Counted from the first letter of the stretch, positions 48,930 to 60,503 are shown. The stretch: DNA of 64,000 nucleotides from Gemmatimonadaceae bacterium (GCA_013816855.1 JACDDT010000001.1:1-64000), one strand, 5' to 3'. The notes: generated by a model from the sequence alone, not told the origin. Numbers and translations are program-made.

Positions 48930-50312
48930 CTACTGTCCCGTGTAGGACGCGAGCGCTACGCCGATGGCATTCCCGACCGCCTTAACTTCGCTCGACTCGG
49001 TAGTGAAGTTGTTGCAGAGGATGCTGAAGATGAGTCGCTGCCCATTCGCTGCCGTGACGTAGCCCGAAAGCGAGATTGCGTGCTGAAGCGTCCCCGTCTT
49101 TGCGTGCATGTTGCCCTGCGCAGGAGTTCCCTTCATACGGTTCCGAATTGTGCCGTCTACACCTGCAACGGGCATCGCGTTGTAATAGACATCGAAGTTC
49201 GGATCGCGCTGCATAACGTCGAGCACGCGCACTATCGTCTCCGGAGTGAGCAGGTCGTGCGGACTGAGGCCGCTGCCGTCGCGCAGGACGAAACCGTCCG
49301 CCTGCACGCCCCATTCGAGAAGATGCCTGCGATAAATCTTGAGGGCGCTATCAGCGAGACCTGCACCGCCGCGCTCGAGCCCGATGGTCTTCATCAGGAT
49401 CTCGCCGATTTGGTTCTGCGACGGCTTGAGAAACGCCGGGAGAATCGCCCGAAGCGGGAGGGATGAGAAAACGAAAAGAGTATCCACCGCAGGCAGCGGA
49501 TCGAGAGATTTCGGGGCTACTCCGCCGACCGTGAGGCCGCGGCGCGTGAGGCCGAGCGAGAGCGCGTTCAGAAAATTCCTGTCGGGATCGTGCGAGGGAC
49601 CGGAAAATAAGCTGTCGAGCCCGCCGCCCACCTTCGGGAATGTTGGGGCCATTCCCTCGTTGAAAAACAATTCGTCTGTAGGAGCGCCGTAATACTCGCC
49701 AAGATCATCCCATCCCCAGCTCTCGCCGAGGACTGAATCCGGAAACGCATTTCCGCCGCTGACCAAAGATCCCGTGATTCTGGAAATACCGTGTGCCCGG
49801 AGCGAATCGGCGAAACCGAACATCACGTTGATCGCACTGCCGCGGAGGGTGTCGCTAATGGACGGATCGCCGCGCCCGATTACGACGAGGTCGCCGTTGA
49901 GCACCGAATCGCGAACCGTTCCGCGCGCCGCGAATGCCGTGTGATAGGTGTAATCCGGTCCCAGCTCCTTTAGCGCTACAGCGGACGTGACGATCTTCAT
50001 GTTCGACGCGGGGAGCAAGAGCTTTCCGGCGTTGTGGGAGAAGATCGTATCAGCTTTCTGGGGATTCACGATGAGGACACCAAACTCCGCGCTCCGGAAC
50101 TTCGGCTGGGAGATCAGGGAATCCACCAACTTCACCAGCCCCTGCCTCGGGGTGAGCTGAACCACCGGAGCGATCAGCGTCGGCGAAACGTCGGACGGTT
50201 TGATGCTTTCCGGATTCGGAAGCGGTTTCGGTGTCGGAGCTTGGGTGGCGGGCGTGCAAGCGAGCGTGAGCAACGCAGAGGTCGCAAGAATTGCAGCGCG
50301 ATTACGCTTCAT
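48930..50312 (-). CDS. D-alanyl-D-alanine carboxypeptidase/PBP4-like (S13)
   Basis: 'LLPASNMKIVTSAVALKELG' (SxxK), 'LRDGSGLSPHDLLTPETIVRVL' (SxN-like region), 'MHAKTGTLQHAISLSGYV' (KTG). Confidence 0.93.
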   Translation of the reverse strand: MKRNRAAILATSALLTLACTPATQAPTPKPLPNPESIKPSDVSPTLIAPVVQLTPRQGLVKLVDSLISQPKFRSAEFGVLIVNPQKADTIFSHNAGKLLLPASNMKIVTSAVALKELGPDYTYHTAFAARGTVRDSVLNGDLVVIGRGDPSISDTLRGSAINVMFGFADSLRAHGISRITGSLVSGGNAFPDSVLGESWGWDDLGEYYGAPTDELFFNEGMAPTFPKVGGGLDSLFSGPSHDPDRNFLNALSLGLTRRGLTVGGVAPKSLDPLPAVDTLFVFSSLPLRAILPAFLKPSQNQIGEILMKTIGLERGGAGLADSALKIYRRHLLEWGVQADGFVLRDGSGLSPHDLLTPETIVRVLDVMQRDPNFDVYYNAMPVAGVDGTIRNRMKGTPAQGNMHAKTGTLQHAISLSGYVTAANGQRLIFSILCNNFTTESSEVKAVGNAIGVALASYTGQ

Positions 50313-50721
50313 AAGTTGAGCTCAGGGTTGTGTCCTCTGCGATGGTGACGCGGGAGACTTTCGATGCTCCGGTAAGACGCGCCTGCACTTTCTCGAAAAC
50401 GAAACGCGCCAGATTCTCCCCCGAGGGAATCATCTTCCCGTCGGCGAATTCCGGCACCTCGAGATTGATGTTGCGATGGTCGAAGCGCGCCATCACCTCG
50501 GATTCGAGTATGGCGTCGAGCTCCCCCAGGTCGATCAGGAAGCCTGTCGCTTCATCGACCGGACCGCTCACGGTAACATCGCATCGATAGTTGTGTCCGT
50601 GAAAATTTGGCCAGGAGCATGCGCCGAATGTCGAAGAGTTTTTTTCTTCGGTCCAGTCGGGGCGGCGGTAACGGTGCGCCGCCGAAAATAAAACGCGGCG
50701 CGTGAGCGATGCAGTCGGCAT
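50302..50721 (-). CDS. 6-pyruvoyl-tetrahydropterin synthase/QueD family
   Basis: 'ACSWPNFHGHNYRCDVTVSGPVDEATGFLIDLGELDAIL', 'FDHRNINLEVPEF', 'PSGENLARFVFEKV'. Confidence 0.92.
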   Translation of the reverse strand: MPTASLTRRVLFSAAHRYRRPDWTEEKNSSTFGACSWPNFHGHNYRCDVTVSGPVDEATGFLIDLGELDAILESEVMARFDHRNINLEVPEFADGKMIPSGENLARFVFEKVQARLTGASKVSRVTIAEDTTLSSTYEA

Positions 50722-50755
50722 TGACCAAATCTGCCGAAACCAACCCGTGCTTGCG

Positions 50756-51271
50756 CTAGTGGTCCTCGCCAGGAGCGCCCGCGTCCGCTTCCGTTCCTGC
50801 CATTCCTTCGGGCGTCGGAGTCTCCGGAGGCGTCCACGGAATTCCGCTGCTGATCGCTTCCTGTATATCCGTCGTCCCTTCGATTTCCGCGCGGGGGTGT
50901 TCCGTGAGATGCTCCGCTTCCGGACTTTCCGAGCGAGGACGGTCGCCGAGGAGAATTCCTTCGTGTCTCTCTTCATCGGCAAGGTGATCGTCGATCGCCT
51001 CGGGGCTCTCGGCCCGGCGGATTGCGTCCACGACGAGGTCGTTTTCCACCGAGGAGACACCGATTACGTCAGTAAGGAGATGCTCGACGACACGCATCTC
51101 CGATTCGGTTCCGACGCGCCCGCTGATGCGCACGACGCCGCGATTGACTTCTACTTCGACGTCGGCAGGGTCGAAAGAAACCTGCTCATCCAAACGGCCG
51201 CGAATGAGCGCGCGCAGCTCGCCGTCGCTCAAATTCTCCAGCCCTGAAAGATCTTCGAAATCCTTTGCCAC
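50756..51271 (-). CDS. BON-domain protein
   Basis: 'VNRGVVRISGRVGTESEMRVVEHLLTDVIGVSSVENDLVV' BON-type region and an acidic C-terminus. Confidence 0.75.
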   Translation of the reverse strand: MAKDFEDLSGLENLSDGELRALIRGRLDEQVSFDPADVEVEVNRGVVRISGRVGTESEMRVVEHLLTDVIGVSSVENDLVVDAIRRAESPEAIDDHLADEERHEGILLGDRPRSESPEAEHLTEHPRAEIEGTTDIQEAISSGIPWTPPETPTPEGMAGTEADAGAPGEDH

Positions 51272-51306
51272 CAGTCCCCCGAAAGCCCGGCGAGCCGGGC
51301 ATAAGG

Positions 51307-51993
51307 TTATCGGAAGAACAGGCGGGACACTCCTATCGTCAGTGTCGGATTGTTCTTCCAGAAAGTGCGGGCAGTACCCTGCGCGGCAACCGGGGTGTTA
51401 TCCGCCGAGTTGATGTAGTACGCGGCGGGCGTCTTCAGCTGATACAGGTAATCGTTGAGATCCACCCTGATCTGAAAGTGTCCGCCGGGCACGTAGCGCA
51501 GTCCCGCGCCCAGTGAAATAGCAAAGGGGGTGCCGAAGGTGAAAGGATCCTTCTCCACCGTACACGTACAGGAGGCGATGCCGGCCCCGAGATTCACTGT
51601 CGGAACAAGGTGGTGATAGCTCTTCATCCCGGTGAGGTTGACGTTAAGGTCGAGATCGTAAAGACTCACCACCGCCGCACGACTGCCGAGAGATCTGGTC
51701 GTTTTTCCCTTCGTCGGATCCACTGCGAGGCGGGTGGTGGAGGAGCGCGCGTAACGCGCCATCAGGTTCGCTGGTCCGCCGACGTGAATCTGGTAGAGCA
51801 GTCCCATTATCGCGCCGGGTTTCGGACCCACACCGATCTGGTCGGCGCCGGCGTTGAAATGCCCGCCGAAGATTGTGATCTCCTGCCCGCCTTCGATGTC
51901 ACGGAAAGGGCTGTTCTCAGGCAAATGACCAACCTGGGCGGACGCGGTACCGGCAACAAAAAGGAGCGCAGCGGCTCCGATGATCTGCTTCAC
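51307..51993 (-). CDS. Putative outer membrane beta-barrel protein
   Basis: Signal peptide, alternating beta pattern, 'ISLGAGLRYVPGGHFQIRVDLNDYLYQ', terminal 'TLTIGVSRLFFR'. Confidence 0.75.
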   Translation of the reverse strand: MKQIIGAAALLFVAGTASAQVGHLPENSPFRDIEGGQEITIFGGHFNAGADQIGVGPKPGAIMGLLYQIHVGGPANLMARYARSSTTRLAVDPTKGKTTRSLGSRAAVVSLYDLDLNVNLTGMKSYHHLVPTVNLGAGIASCTCTVEKDPFTFGTPFAISLGAGLRYVPGGHFQIRVDLNDYLYQLKTPAAYYINSADNTPVAAQGTARTFWKNNPTLTIGVSRLFFR

Positions 51994-53555
51994 GAATTAA
52001 CTCCGAGATTGACGCCGCTCATCTCCTGCGGCTGCTCGATGCCGAGCATTGATAATATAGTTGGCGCAACATCGCAGAGAGCCCCGCCTGCGCGAAGAGA
52101 GAGCGGTTGTTTCGCTCCGAGCACGACGAACGGAACCGGGTTGGTCGTGTGCGCGGTGTGCGGTCCGCCGCACTCCGGATCTATCATCAGCTCGGCGTTG
52201 CCGTGATCGGCGGTGACGATGAGAGTGAAGCCCGCCTTCTCCGCAGCGGCCACGATCCGCCTAAGTGAAGCATCGACGATCTCCACCGCTTTGACTGTGG
52301 CGGGTATGGATCCGCTATGGCCGACCATGTCGGCGTTTGCATAGTTGCAGAGAATGAAATCGTGGTCGAGCGAGAGCAATCCCTTCTCGAGTGCATCGGT
52401 CACTCCCGCTGCGCTCATCTCCGGCTTCAAATCGTACGTCGCCACTTTCGGGCTCGCTATTAGCACGCGCTCCTCTCCCTTGTACGGCTGCTCGACGCCC
52501 CCGTTGAAGAAGTAAGTCACATGCGGGTACTTCTCGGTTTCCGCCGTCTTCAGCATGGTGCGCCCGCTCGCCGACAACACCTGCGCGAGGATCCGCTCCA
52601 TCGACGTAGGTGCAAATGCGACGGGAACGGCGAAATTGCGGTCGTAGCTCGTGAGCGTCACGACGGTGAATGACGGCCGCCCGGTGATGTCAAAGCCATC
52701 GAACTTCGGATCGATGAGCGCGTTCACGATTTGACGCATTCTGTCCGAGCGATAGTTGAAGCAGATGACAGCGTCCCCGTCACGTAACGGCGCGACGGGT
52801 TGGCCATTCGCTTCGATTACCACCGGTTTGATGAATTCGTCGGTCGTCCCTTCGTCATACGCCGTGCGGATGGCCGCAATTGGATCACTCCCGCGCGGAC
52901 CTTCACCGCGAACAATCGCATCATACGCGAGCTTCGTGCGATCCCAGCGGCGGTCGCGATCCATCGCGAAGTATCTCCCGGAAATGCTCGCAAGTCTCAC
53001 TGAAGTATCACCGCCGGCGGACCGCTTTATCTCCGCGAGAAGCTCCTCGGCGAAGCCGAGCGCCGACTTGGGTAGAGTGTCGCGCCCGTCGAGAAATGCG
53101 TGGATCGCAACGCGCTCGACCTTCTCTTGGCGCGCGAGACCGATGGCCGCAACGAGATGCGTATCGATCGCGTGAACTCCGCCGCCGCCGATGAGACCGA
53201 TAAGATGAAGAGTGCCGCTAGACTTTTTCGCGGCGCGGCACGCTTCGACGAGCGCCGGATTCGTGAAGAAGCTTCCGTCCTCGATCGCAGCATTGATGCG
53301 CACCAGATCCTGCATCACCACGCGGCCCGCCCCAATATTCAGGTGACCGACCTCGCTGTTCCCCATCTGGCCTTTGGGGAGACCGACGCGGAGGCCGGAC
53401 GCCTCCAACAGCGTCCTTGAATGCGTGCTCCAGATTTTGTCCCAGGTGGGGGTATTCGCGAGAGCGATCGCATTCGCCTCCCGTTCCTTGCGGTAACCCC
53501 ATCCATCGAGGACGACGAGCGCGACGCGCGAGGCGTTTTTGTTGGCGGATGTCAT
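51990..53555 (-). CDS. gpmI: 2,3-bisphosphoglycerate-independent phosphoglycerate mutase
   Basis: 'VALVVLDGWGYRKE', 'MGNSEVGHLNIGAGRVVMQDL', 'AIHAFLDGRDTLPKSA', 'NYANADMVGHSG', 'VTADHGNAELM'. Confidence 0.96.
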   Translation of the reverse strand: MTSANKNASRVALVVLDGWGYRKEREANAIALANTPTWDKIWSTHSRTLLEASGLRVGLPKGQMGNSEVGHLNIGAGRVVMQDLVRINAAIEDGSFFTNPALVEACRAAKKSSGTLHLIGLIGGGGVHAIDTHLVAAIGLARQEKVERVAIHAFLDGRDTLPKSALGFAEELLAEIKRSAGGDTSVRLASISGRYFAMDRDRRWDRTKLAYDAIVRGEGPRGSDPIAAIRTAYDEGTTDEFIKPVVIEANGQPVAPLRDGDAVICFNYRSDRMRQIVNALIDPKFDGFDITGRPSFTVVTLTSYDRNFAVPVAFAPTSMERILAQVLSASGRTMLKTAETEKYPHVTYFFNGGVEQPYKGEERVLIASPKVATYDLKPEMSAAGVTDALEKGLLSLDHDFILCNYANADMVGHSGSIPATVKAVEIVDASLRRIVAAAEKAGFTLIVTADHGNAELMIDPECGGPHTAHTTNPVPFVVLGAKQPLSLRAGGALCDVAPTILSMLGIEQPQEMSGVNLGVNS

Positions 53556-53610
53556 TTTGATGGGTGCCAAATTACATCCCGGCACGCACCTTTAGGTATG
53601 TTCCGTATGA

Positions 53611-54285
53611 ATGATGACTGATAACCTCCCTCGCGACCCATTCAGCGGCGACCTCGTAACGCGCCGCACGGCAGGGCGAGACGAAGGCGATCGCCGCAGA
53701 AAGGGATGGAATGATTTCCGGCGGGCCTACCCGGGTTTCATCTTCACGCTCGGCATCGCCCTCTTCGCGATGCTGGTGGTGGACGGCTGGCTCATCTATC
53801 GGCGAGTCGATTACGCTGCAGAGATAACCACGCTTCGCTCACACATGTCGGGCGCCGAGCGTGAGAAGACCGACGCCATCGTCGAAGCGACGGAAAGCAA
53901 AGCCCGGATCGAGCTCGAGTTGGCCAAGCGTCAGGCGCGGCTTGAGAAGAGATTCCATCTGAACGTCTCGGTGGATAGCGCACGCATGTACCTCGAGAGC
54001 GGCGGCGCCACTCTTCGCGAGATGGCTGTCCAGTTCGGTCCCGAGCGCAACGTCACCCCTGCCGGCGATTCACTTCCCGCCGCTATTCCCCGAGGCGAGC
54101 GCACCGTCGCCGAGGTCGACGACGGCGGAATCACGCTCGACGGTGGTACTCGCATCCTAACCGCGGGCGGCACCCTCGATAAGGAGACAGCTCCGGTGCC
54201 GGCCGGCGCGCTTCGCGTCGGGCGCGCCGACATGGAAGCGATCCGTCCGAACCTCTCCGCGGGTATGAAGGTGTACTTCTACTAA
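53611..54285 (+). CDS. Membrane-anchored degenerate YkuD-like protein without catalytic Cys
   Basis: TM segment then 'FHLNVSVDSARMYLESGGATLREMAVQFGPE', C-terminus 'ADMEAIRPNLSAGMKVYFY' parallel to the downstream LDT; no HGCxR motif. Confidence 0.6.
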   Translation: MMTDNLPRDPFSGDLVTRRTAGRDEGDRRRKGWNDFRRAYPGFIFTLGIALFAMLVVDGWLIYRRVDYAAEITTLRSHMSGAEREKTDAIVEATESKARIELELAKRQARLEKRFHLNVSVDSARMYLESGGATLREMAVQFGPERNVTPAGDSLPAAIPRGERTVAEVDDGGITLDGGTRILTAGGTLDKETAPVPAGALRVGRADMEAIRPNLSAGMKVYFY

Positions 54286-54298
54286 TGAGAAAGATCTC

Positions 54299-55153
54299 GT
54301 GAGCATCCGCTCCTATGTCTCGCACGGCGGCAAGATGGTCTGGCTGCTGCTACTCGGCTTCGTCGCTGCGGCAGCGGCTAGCATGCTCTTCGTCGGAAAA
54401 ACGATCGACCTCCGCTTCCAGCGCGACGTGAACCGGATGGTTTATAACGATAATCTCGACGTCCTTCGCGGGATCAAGGCGCAGGAAGGTCTGCTCACTG
54501 ACAGCCTCCGGAGGTTGATGACCTCGACCCCCGGTGCCGCCGCCGACCAGCCGTACATCGTCGTCTCAATGGCTGACCACCAGCTCTGGTTTAAAAAGGG
54601 AAAGAATGTCCTTTTCAACGCGCCGGTCGCGACGGGCAGCGGGAAGGAGTTGGCCGGCGGAAGCGAGGGGCAGTGGCGATTCGAAACGCCGCGAGGCCGC
54701 CTCGCCGTCCAGGGAAAATCGGAGAATCCAGCGTGGGTTCCGCCCGACTGGCACTATGTCGAGCAGGCGCGGAAGAAGGGCCTCGGCATTGTCCACTTAT
54801 CGAGCGGACAGTCGATCCCGACCGGCGACGGCGTTATCACCACCTCCGGCGGCGAAGTTGTGAAGCGTTTGAACAACGGTCAGGTCATTAACCTGGGAGA
54901 CGCCAAGGAAGGCCACGAAATCGTTGCTGGCGGCAACATCATCGTGCCGCCTTACGGCACGACTCAGCGCCGGTACATGGGCGTGCTCGGTACCCGCCGG
55001 CTCGAGCTGGGTAACGGGTACGGCATCCATGGCACCGATCATCCCGAATCCATCGGCCAGTCGGTTAGCCACGGCTGCGTTCGAATGCGGAATGGGGACA
55101 TCGAGAAGCTGTACCCGATGGTTCCTGTAGGCACCCCCGTCTACATCTACTGA
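54299..55153 (+). CDS. L,D-transpeptidase (YkuD family), membrane-anchored
   Basis: 'PYIVVSMADHQLWFKKGKNVLFNAPVATGSG', 'GIHGTDHPESIGQSVSHGCVRMRNGDIEKLYPMVPVGTPVYIY'. Confidence 0.93.
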   Translation: MSIRSYVSHGGKMVWLLLLGFVAAAAASMLFVGKTIDLRFQRDVNRMVYNDNLDVLRGIKAQEGLLTDSLRRLMTSTPGAAADQPYIVVSMADHQLWFKKGKNVLFNAPVATGSGKELAGGSEGQWRFETPRGRLAVQGKSENPAWVPPDWHYVEQARKKGLGIVHLSSGQSIPTGDGVITTSGGEVVKRLNNGQVINLGDAKEGHEIVAGGNIIVPPYGTTQRRYMGVLGTRRLELGNGYGIHGTDHPESIGQSVSHGCVRMRNGDIEKLYPMVPVGTPVYIY

Positions 55154-55205
55154 AAGCAGCCTGTAAACAGTTGGATTAGGGGTCGTTTCGGGCTAGCTTT
55201 AGAGT

Positions 55206-56207
55206 ATGCACCGAAGCCGGTCCCATATCGCGACTGTCGTCTTGACAGTCGTTGCCGCGATTGCTGCACTTCACCTGACGCGCCCGCTTCCGCAAATGGA
55301 GCAGGGGCCGTTCGCAGGCTTCCTCACGCACACGATTCTCCCGAAAGCCGCGCCGTCGGCCACAGCCTTCGGCGAGAGTGGCGAAGTCAAGCTGAAATTC
55401 GCGCTGCCCGGGACTACGATCGCGTATCCCCTCGATGTCCACGGCGATCCGGCCGAGCTTTCGTACGCCTGGATCAAGCTCGGTGAAACCCGTCTGGCTA
55501 CATACCCCAAGCCACTCGTGGGATCCAATGTCGTCGCTCCCCCGGGCGCGGGCTTTTACCAGCTGCAGCTGGTTCGCGGAAATGTGCGGCGTCCGGTCGG
55601 CGGGCTCACGCTCGCTGTGATGGTGCCGTTCGCGGAGAAGGAAGCGGGGCTGCTGCGCGGATACCGTATCGGGACATATCTCGCCGAGCGTGTTTCGGGA
55701 AAAACGCCCCCGCCCGATGGTTTTCTCGAGATTTCTCCGAACGATGTGGACATTCCCATCACCAAGCATCTTCGTGTCGGCGACTTCCTCAATCATGACG
55801 ACCAGAAGAGCTGGCCGAGGTATGCAGCGGTGAGCCCGCGTTTGCTCGACAAGCTCGAGCTCGTAGTCGCCGAGATCGCGCGCTGGCACGGCAGCAACGA
55901 CAGCGCGAAGGTGGCGGTCGACATTGACGTGCATTCAGGATTCCGCGCGCCCGATCACAATCGCAGCGTTCGCCGCGCGGCGACGGACAGCCAGCACCAG
56001 TATGGTGACGCGGCCGACGTCGCAATCGATGTGAACGGCGACGGCAAATTCACATCGGTGGATGCGAGCATGGTGGGTCTTGCGGTCGAGATCGTGGAAC
56101 TCAAGCATCCCGATCTCGTAGGGGGACTGGGCCTCTATACGAGCAGGCACAGCGGCACCTATGTTCATATCGACGCGCGCGGCCACCGTGCGCGCTGGCG
56201 GGGCTGA
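55206..56207 (+). CDS. M15-like D-Ala-D-Ala carboxypeptidase family protein, exported
   Basis: 'DVHSGFRAPDHNRSVRRAATDSQHQYGDAADVAIDVNGDGKFTSVDASM...GTYVHIDARGH'. Confidence 0.75.
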   Translation: MHRSRSHIATVVLTVVAAIAALHLTRPLPQMEQGPFAGFLTHTILPKAAPSATAFGESGEVKLKFALPGTTIAYPLDVHGDPAELSYAWIKLGETRLATYPKPLVGSNVVAPPGAGFYQLQLVRGNVRRPVGGLTLAVMVPFAEKEAGLLRGYRIGTYLAERVSGKTPPPDGFLEISPNDVDIPITKHLRVGDFLNHDDQKSWPRYAAVSPRLLDKLELVVAEIARWHGSNDSAKVAVDIDVHSGFRAPDHNRSVRRAATDSQHQYGDAADVAIDVNGDGKFTSVDASMVGLAVEIVELKHPDLVGGLGLYTSRHSGTYVHIDARGHRARWRG

Positions 56208-56241
56208 TCGAAGCAACCGGTCTTTTTATCGAGAGAGGCAA

Positions 56242-56649
56242 ATGAACGACATTCTCCGTGAGCGCCTCATTCGAAAGCTGGACACGCTCCCCGAAGAGCG
56301 GGTCTACCAGATCCTCGATTACATCGACTTTCTTGAGTCCAAGTACGCTCCTGTCATCGCTCCTTCGTCGAACCCCATCAAGAGATTCGCTGAAGGGGTG
56401 GAAGACACGCTGAGGGCCGGAAAGGCGTCGGCGGGCTTCATCGCCGGCACAATGAGCGTGATGAGCAAAGCGGCAGGGGTAGTGAGCGACGTCGCTTCCG
56501 CTGGCAAGTCAGTTGCAACGGAGATTGCAGGCGTCGCCCAAACGGTGACGGGAATCGGGGCGAATAGTGTTTCCACCGAACCCGCAGTCTCGACCGGAGC
56601 GCCGCCGGTGGCAGGACCCACTCAACCGCCCGGAGATCAGCGTAAGTGA
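56242..56649 (+). CDS. Conserved hypothetical protein with DUF2281-like N-terminus
   Basis: 'ERLIRKLDTLPEERVYQILDYIDFLESKY' then a Gly/Ala/Val-rich region. Confidence 0.6.
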   Translation: MNDILRERLIRKLDTLPEERVYQILDYIDFLESKYAPVIAPSSNPIKRFAEGVEDTLRAGKASAGFIAGTMSVMSKAAGVVSDVASAGKSVATEIAGVAQTVTGIGANSVSTEPAVSTGAPPVAGPTQPPGDQRK

Positions 56650-57122
56650 CGACGACGAGAACTAAGCGTGTGCTGTCATCGGCAGCGCGTGCACGACGCA
56701 GAAAAGTTGAATCGGAGCCGATCCCGGCGTCGAGCCCGCGGACGGGCGCGAAGCGAACGCTCGTTGGAACGATGCGCGAGATTCCTAATTTCCTTCGCCT
56801 GCTTTACGGGCTGGTCACCGACGTGCGGGTGTCAAACGTCGACAAGCTGCTCGTAGCGGGCGCCCTCGCCTACGTGGTCATGCCGATGGACCTCGTTCCG
56901 GACTTCATTCCGTTCATCGGTGAAGTCGATGACGTCTTCGTCATCGTGATGGCGCTCCAGCGATTGATCTCGAACGCCGGCCGCGCCGTTGTCGCCGACC
57001 ACTGGATGGGTGAGCCGGGCGAGCTCAGCGCGCTCAACCTGGAGAGAGTGCTGGCTGCTTGCGCGTTCTTCCTGCCGCGGAGAGTTAGGCGCCGGCTGCG
57101 GACGATTGGCCGCGACATCTGA
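56646..57122 (+). CDS. DUF1232/YkvA family membrane protein
   Basis: 'VDKLLVAGALAYVVMPMDLVPDFIPFIGEVDDVFVIVMALQRLI'. Confidence 0.88.
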   Translation: MTTTRTKRVLSSAARARRRKVESEPIPASSPRTGAKRTLVGTMREIPNFLRLLYGLVTDVRVSNVDKLLVAGALAYVVMPMDLVPDFIPFIGEVDDVFVIVMALQRLISNAGRAVVADHWMGEPGELSALNLERVLAACAFFLPRRVRRRLRTIGRDI

Positions 57123-57145
57123 CCCACATCGAGTGCCATGAGAGG

Positions 57146-57173
57146 GGCCGCGAGCTTCGCGGCCTTTTCTTTT
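57146..57173 (+). terminator. Rho-independent terminator
   Basis: GGCCGCGA-GCT-TCGCGGCC followed by TTTTCTTTT. Confidence 0.85.
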
Positions 57174-57271
57174 GCACATGTTTGAATTCTGCCTTTTGCG
57201 ACCAAGCTTTGCCCGGCGACGGTCGATGCGCTCGAGGGCTGGCACCAATCCGCGCTTTCGGGGCGATTTGA

Positions 57272-58858
<1,587 letters not shown>

Positions 58859-58860
58859 CC

Positions 58861-58894
58861 GCAAATGTATTCTTGACGAATTGTATACATTTGC
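58861..58894. promoter_or_regulatory. Perfect 10-bp inverted repeat upstream of the APC permease
   Basis: GCAAATGTAT-N14-ATACATTTGC. Confidence 0.5.
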
Positions 58895-58973
58895 CCAACT
58901 TGCTTGACGTTCGCGCTGTCCAACTCCTTGTAGCACCTGCACGTACTCGAATTGTCACTCACGGAGAATCCGA

Positions 58974-60503
58974 ATGAGCTTATGGTCGAAAAAGAGCGTT
59001 GCGATGTTGCAGGCGGAGGCGGCGGGCCAGGTTGATGGGGATGGTCACTCTCTCAAGCGGGCGCTTGGAGCGCTAAACCTCACGACGCTTGGAATCGGCG
59101 CGATCATCGGCGCCGGAATCTTCGTTCTCACCGGTACCGCGGCCGCACAGTACGCCGGACCGGCAATCGTTCTCTCCTTCATCTTTGCCGGCTTTGGCTG
59201 TTTGTTCGCCGGACTCTGCTACGCCGAGTTCGCGTCGATGATTCCTATCGCTGGCAGCGCGTACACCTATGGTTACGCTACGCTCGGTGAGTTTATCGCC
59301 TGGATCATCGGTTGGGATCTTATTCTCGAGTATCTCTTCGGCGCTGCTACCGTCGCCGTCGGTTGGTCGGGTTACTTCACCGCCTTCATGAACGAGATCG
59401 GCATTCACCTGCCGGAGGCGTGGTCGAATGCACCGTACTCCTATACCGACGCGCCGGTCTACGATCCGATAACGCACGCGCTGACGCAGGCGCAGGGTTT
59501 CTCGCACACCGGCGCAGTGATGAACCTTCCCGCAGCTCTCCTCATCGGGGCGATGACGACGCTTCTCGTCATCGGCATTAAGGAGTCGGCGGGTTTCAAC
59601 AACCTCATCGTCATTCTCAAGGTCACCATCGTGTTCCTGGTGATCGGATTCGGCTTCATGTACGTGAACCAGTCGAACTGGCATCCGTTCATTCCGCCCA
59701 ACACCGGCGAGTTCGGTCATTTCGGCTGGAGCGGCATCGTGCGGGGATCGGCGGTGATTTTCTTCGCCTACATCGGGTTTGACGCGGTATCCACCGCGGC
59801 GCAGGAAGCCAAGAATCCGCAAAAGGACATGCCGATAGGAATTCTTGGCTCACTCGCTTTCTGCACGGTGCTTTACATCCTGATGGCGTTGGTGATGACG
59901 GGCCTCGCGAACTACACGAAGCTCAACGTTCCCCACCCGGTGTTCGTCGCCATCGAAGCGGCCGGTCCCGCGCTCGCGTGGCTGCGTCCCATCGTCAACA
60001 TCGGCGCGATCCTCGGACTCGCGTCAGTCGTACTCGTCATGCTCATGGGCCAGCCGCGAATCTTCTTCTCGATGGCGCGCGACGGGCTGCTCCCGCCGGT
60101 GTTCGGCAAGGTGCATCCACGGTTCCAGACGCCGTACGTGACGACGATTCTCACCGGCATCGTTGCGGCGATCGTGGCCGCGCTCTTTCCGATCGGTCTT
60201 CTCGGAGAGCTCGTCTCCATCGGAACGCTGCTCGCCTTCGTCATCGTCTGCGGCGGAATTCTCGTGCTGCGCTATCGCTCGCCGAATCTGGCGCGTCCGT
60301 TCCGCACGCCGCTCGTTCCGTTCGTTCCGATCATGGGCATTCTCGTCTGCGGCTACATGATGTCGAGCCTTCCGGGCGCGACGTGGCGCCGGCTCATCTA
60401 CTGGATGCTGCTTGGAATCGTGATCTACTTCACCTACAGCCGTTCGCACTCGAAGCTTGGGCGTTCGGATCTGGCGGGGACGACGAACAGCACTGTTGGT
60501 TGA
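58974..60503 (+). CDS. APC superfamily amino acid permease (CAT-like)
   Basis: '[90 protein letters not shown]'. Confidence 0.95.
   Translation: MSLWSKKSVAMLQAEAAGQVDGDGHSLKRALGALNLTTLGIGAIIGAGIFVLTGTAAAQYAGPAIVLSFIFAGFGCLFAGLCYAEFASMIPIAGSAYTYGYATLGEFIAWIIGWDLILEYLFGAATVAVGWSGYFTAFMNEIGIHLPEAWSNAPYSYTDAPVYDPITHALTQAQGFSHTGAVMNLPAALLIGAMTTLLVIGIKESAGFNNLIVILKVTIVFLVIGFGFMYVNQSNWHPFIPPNTGEFGHFGWSGIVRGSAVIFFAYIGFDAVSTAAQEAKNPQKDMPIGILGSLAFCTVLYILMALVMTGLANYTKLNVPHPVFVAIEAAGPALAWLRPIVNIGAILGLASVVLVMLMGQPRIFFSMARDGLLPPVFGKVHPRFQTPYVTTILTGIVAAIVAALFPIGLLGELVSIGTLLAFVIVCGGILVLRYRSPNLARPFRTPLVPFVPIMGILVCGYMMSSLPGATWRRLIYWMLLGIVIYFTYSRSHSKLGRSDLAGTTNSTVG

Noticed and set aside
53598-53621. Seven-codon ORF MFRMNDD just upstream of the degenerate YkuD gene
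   Set aside because: Too short and unsupported; likely chance, although it overlaps the next start codon.
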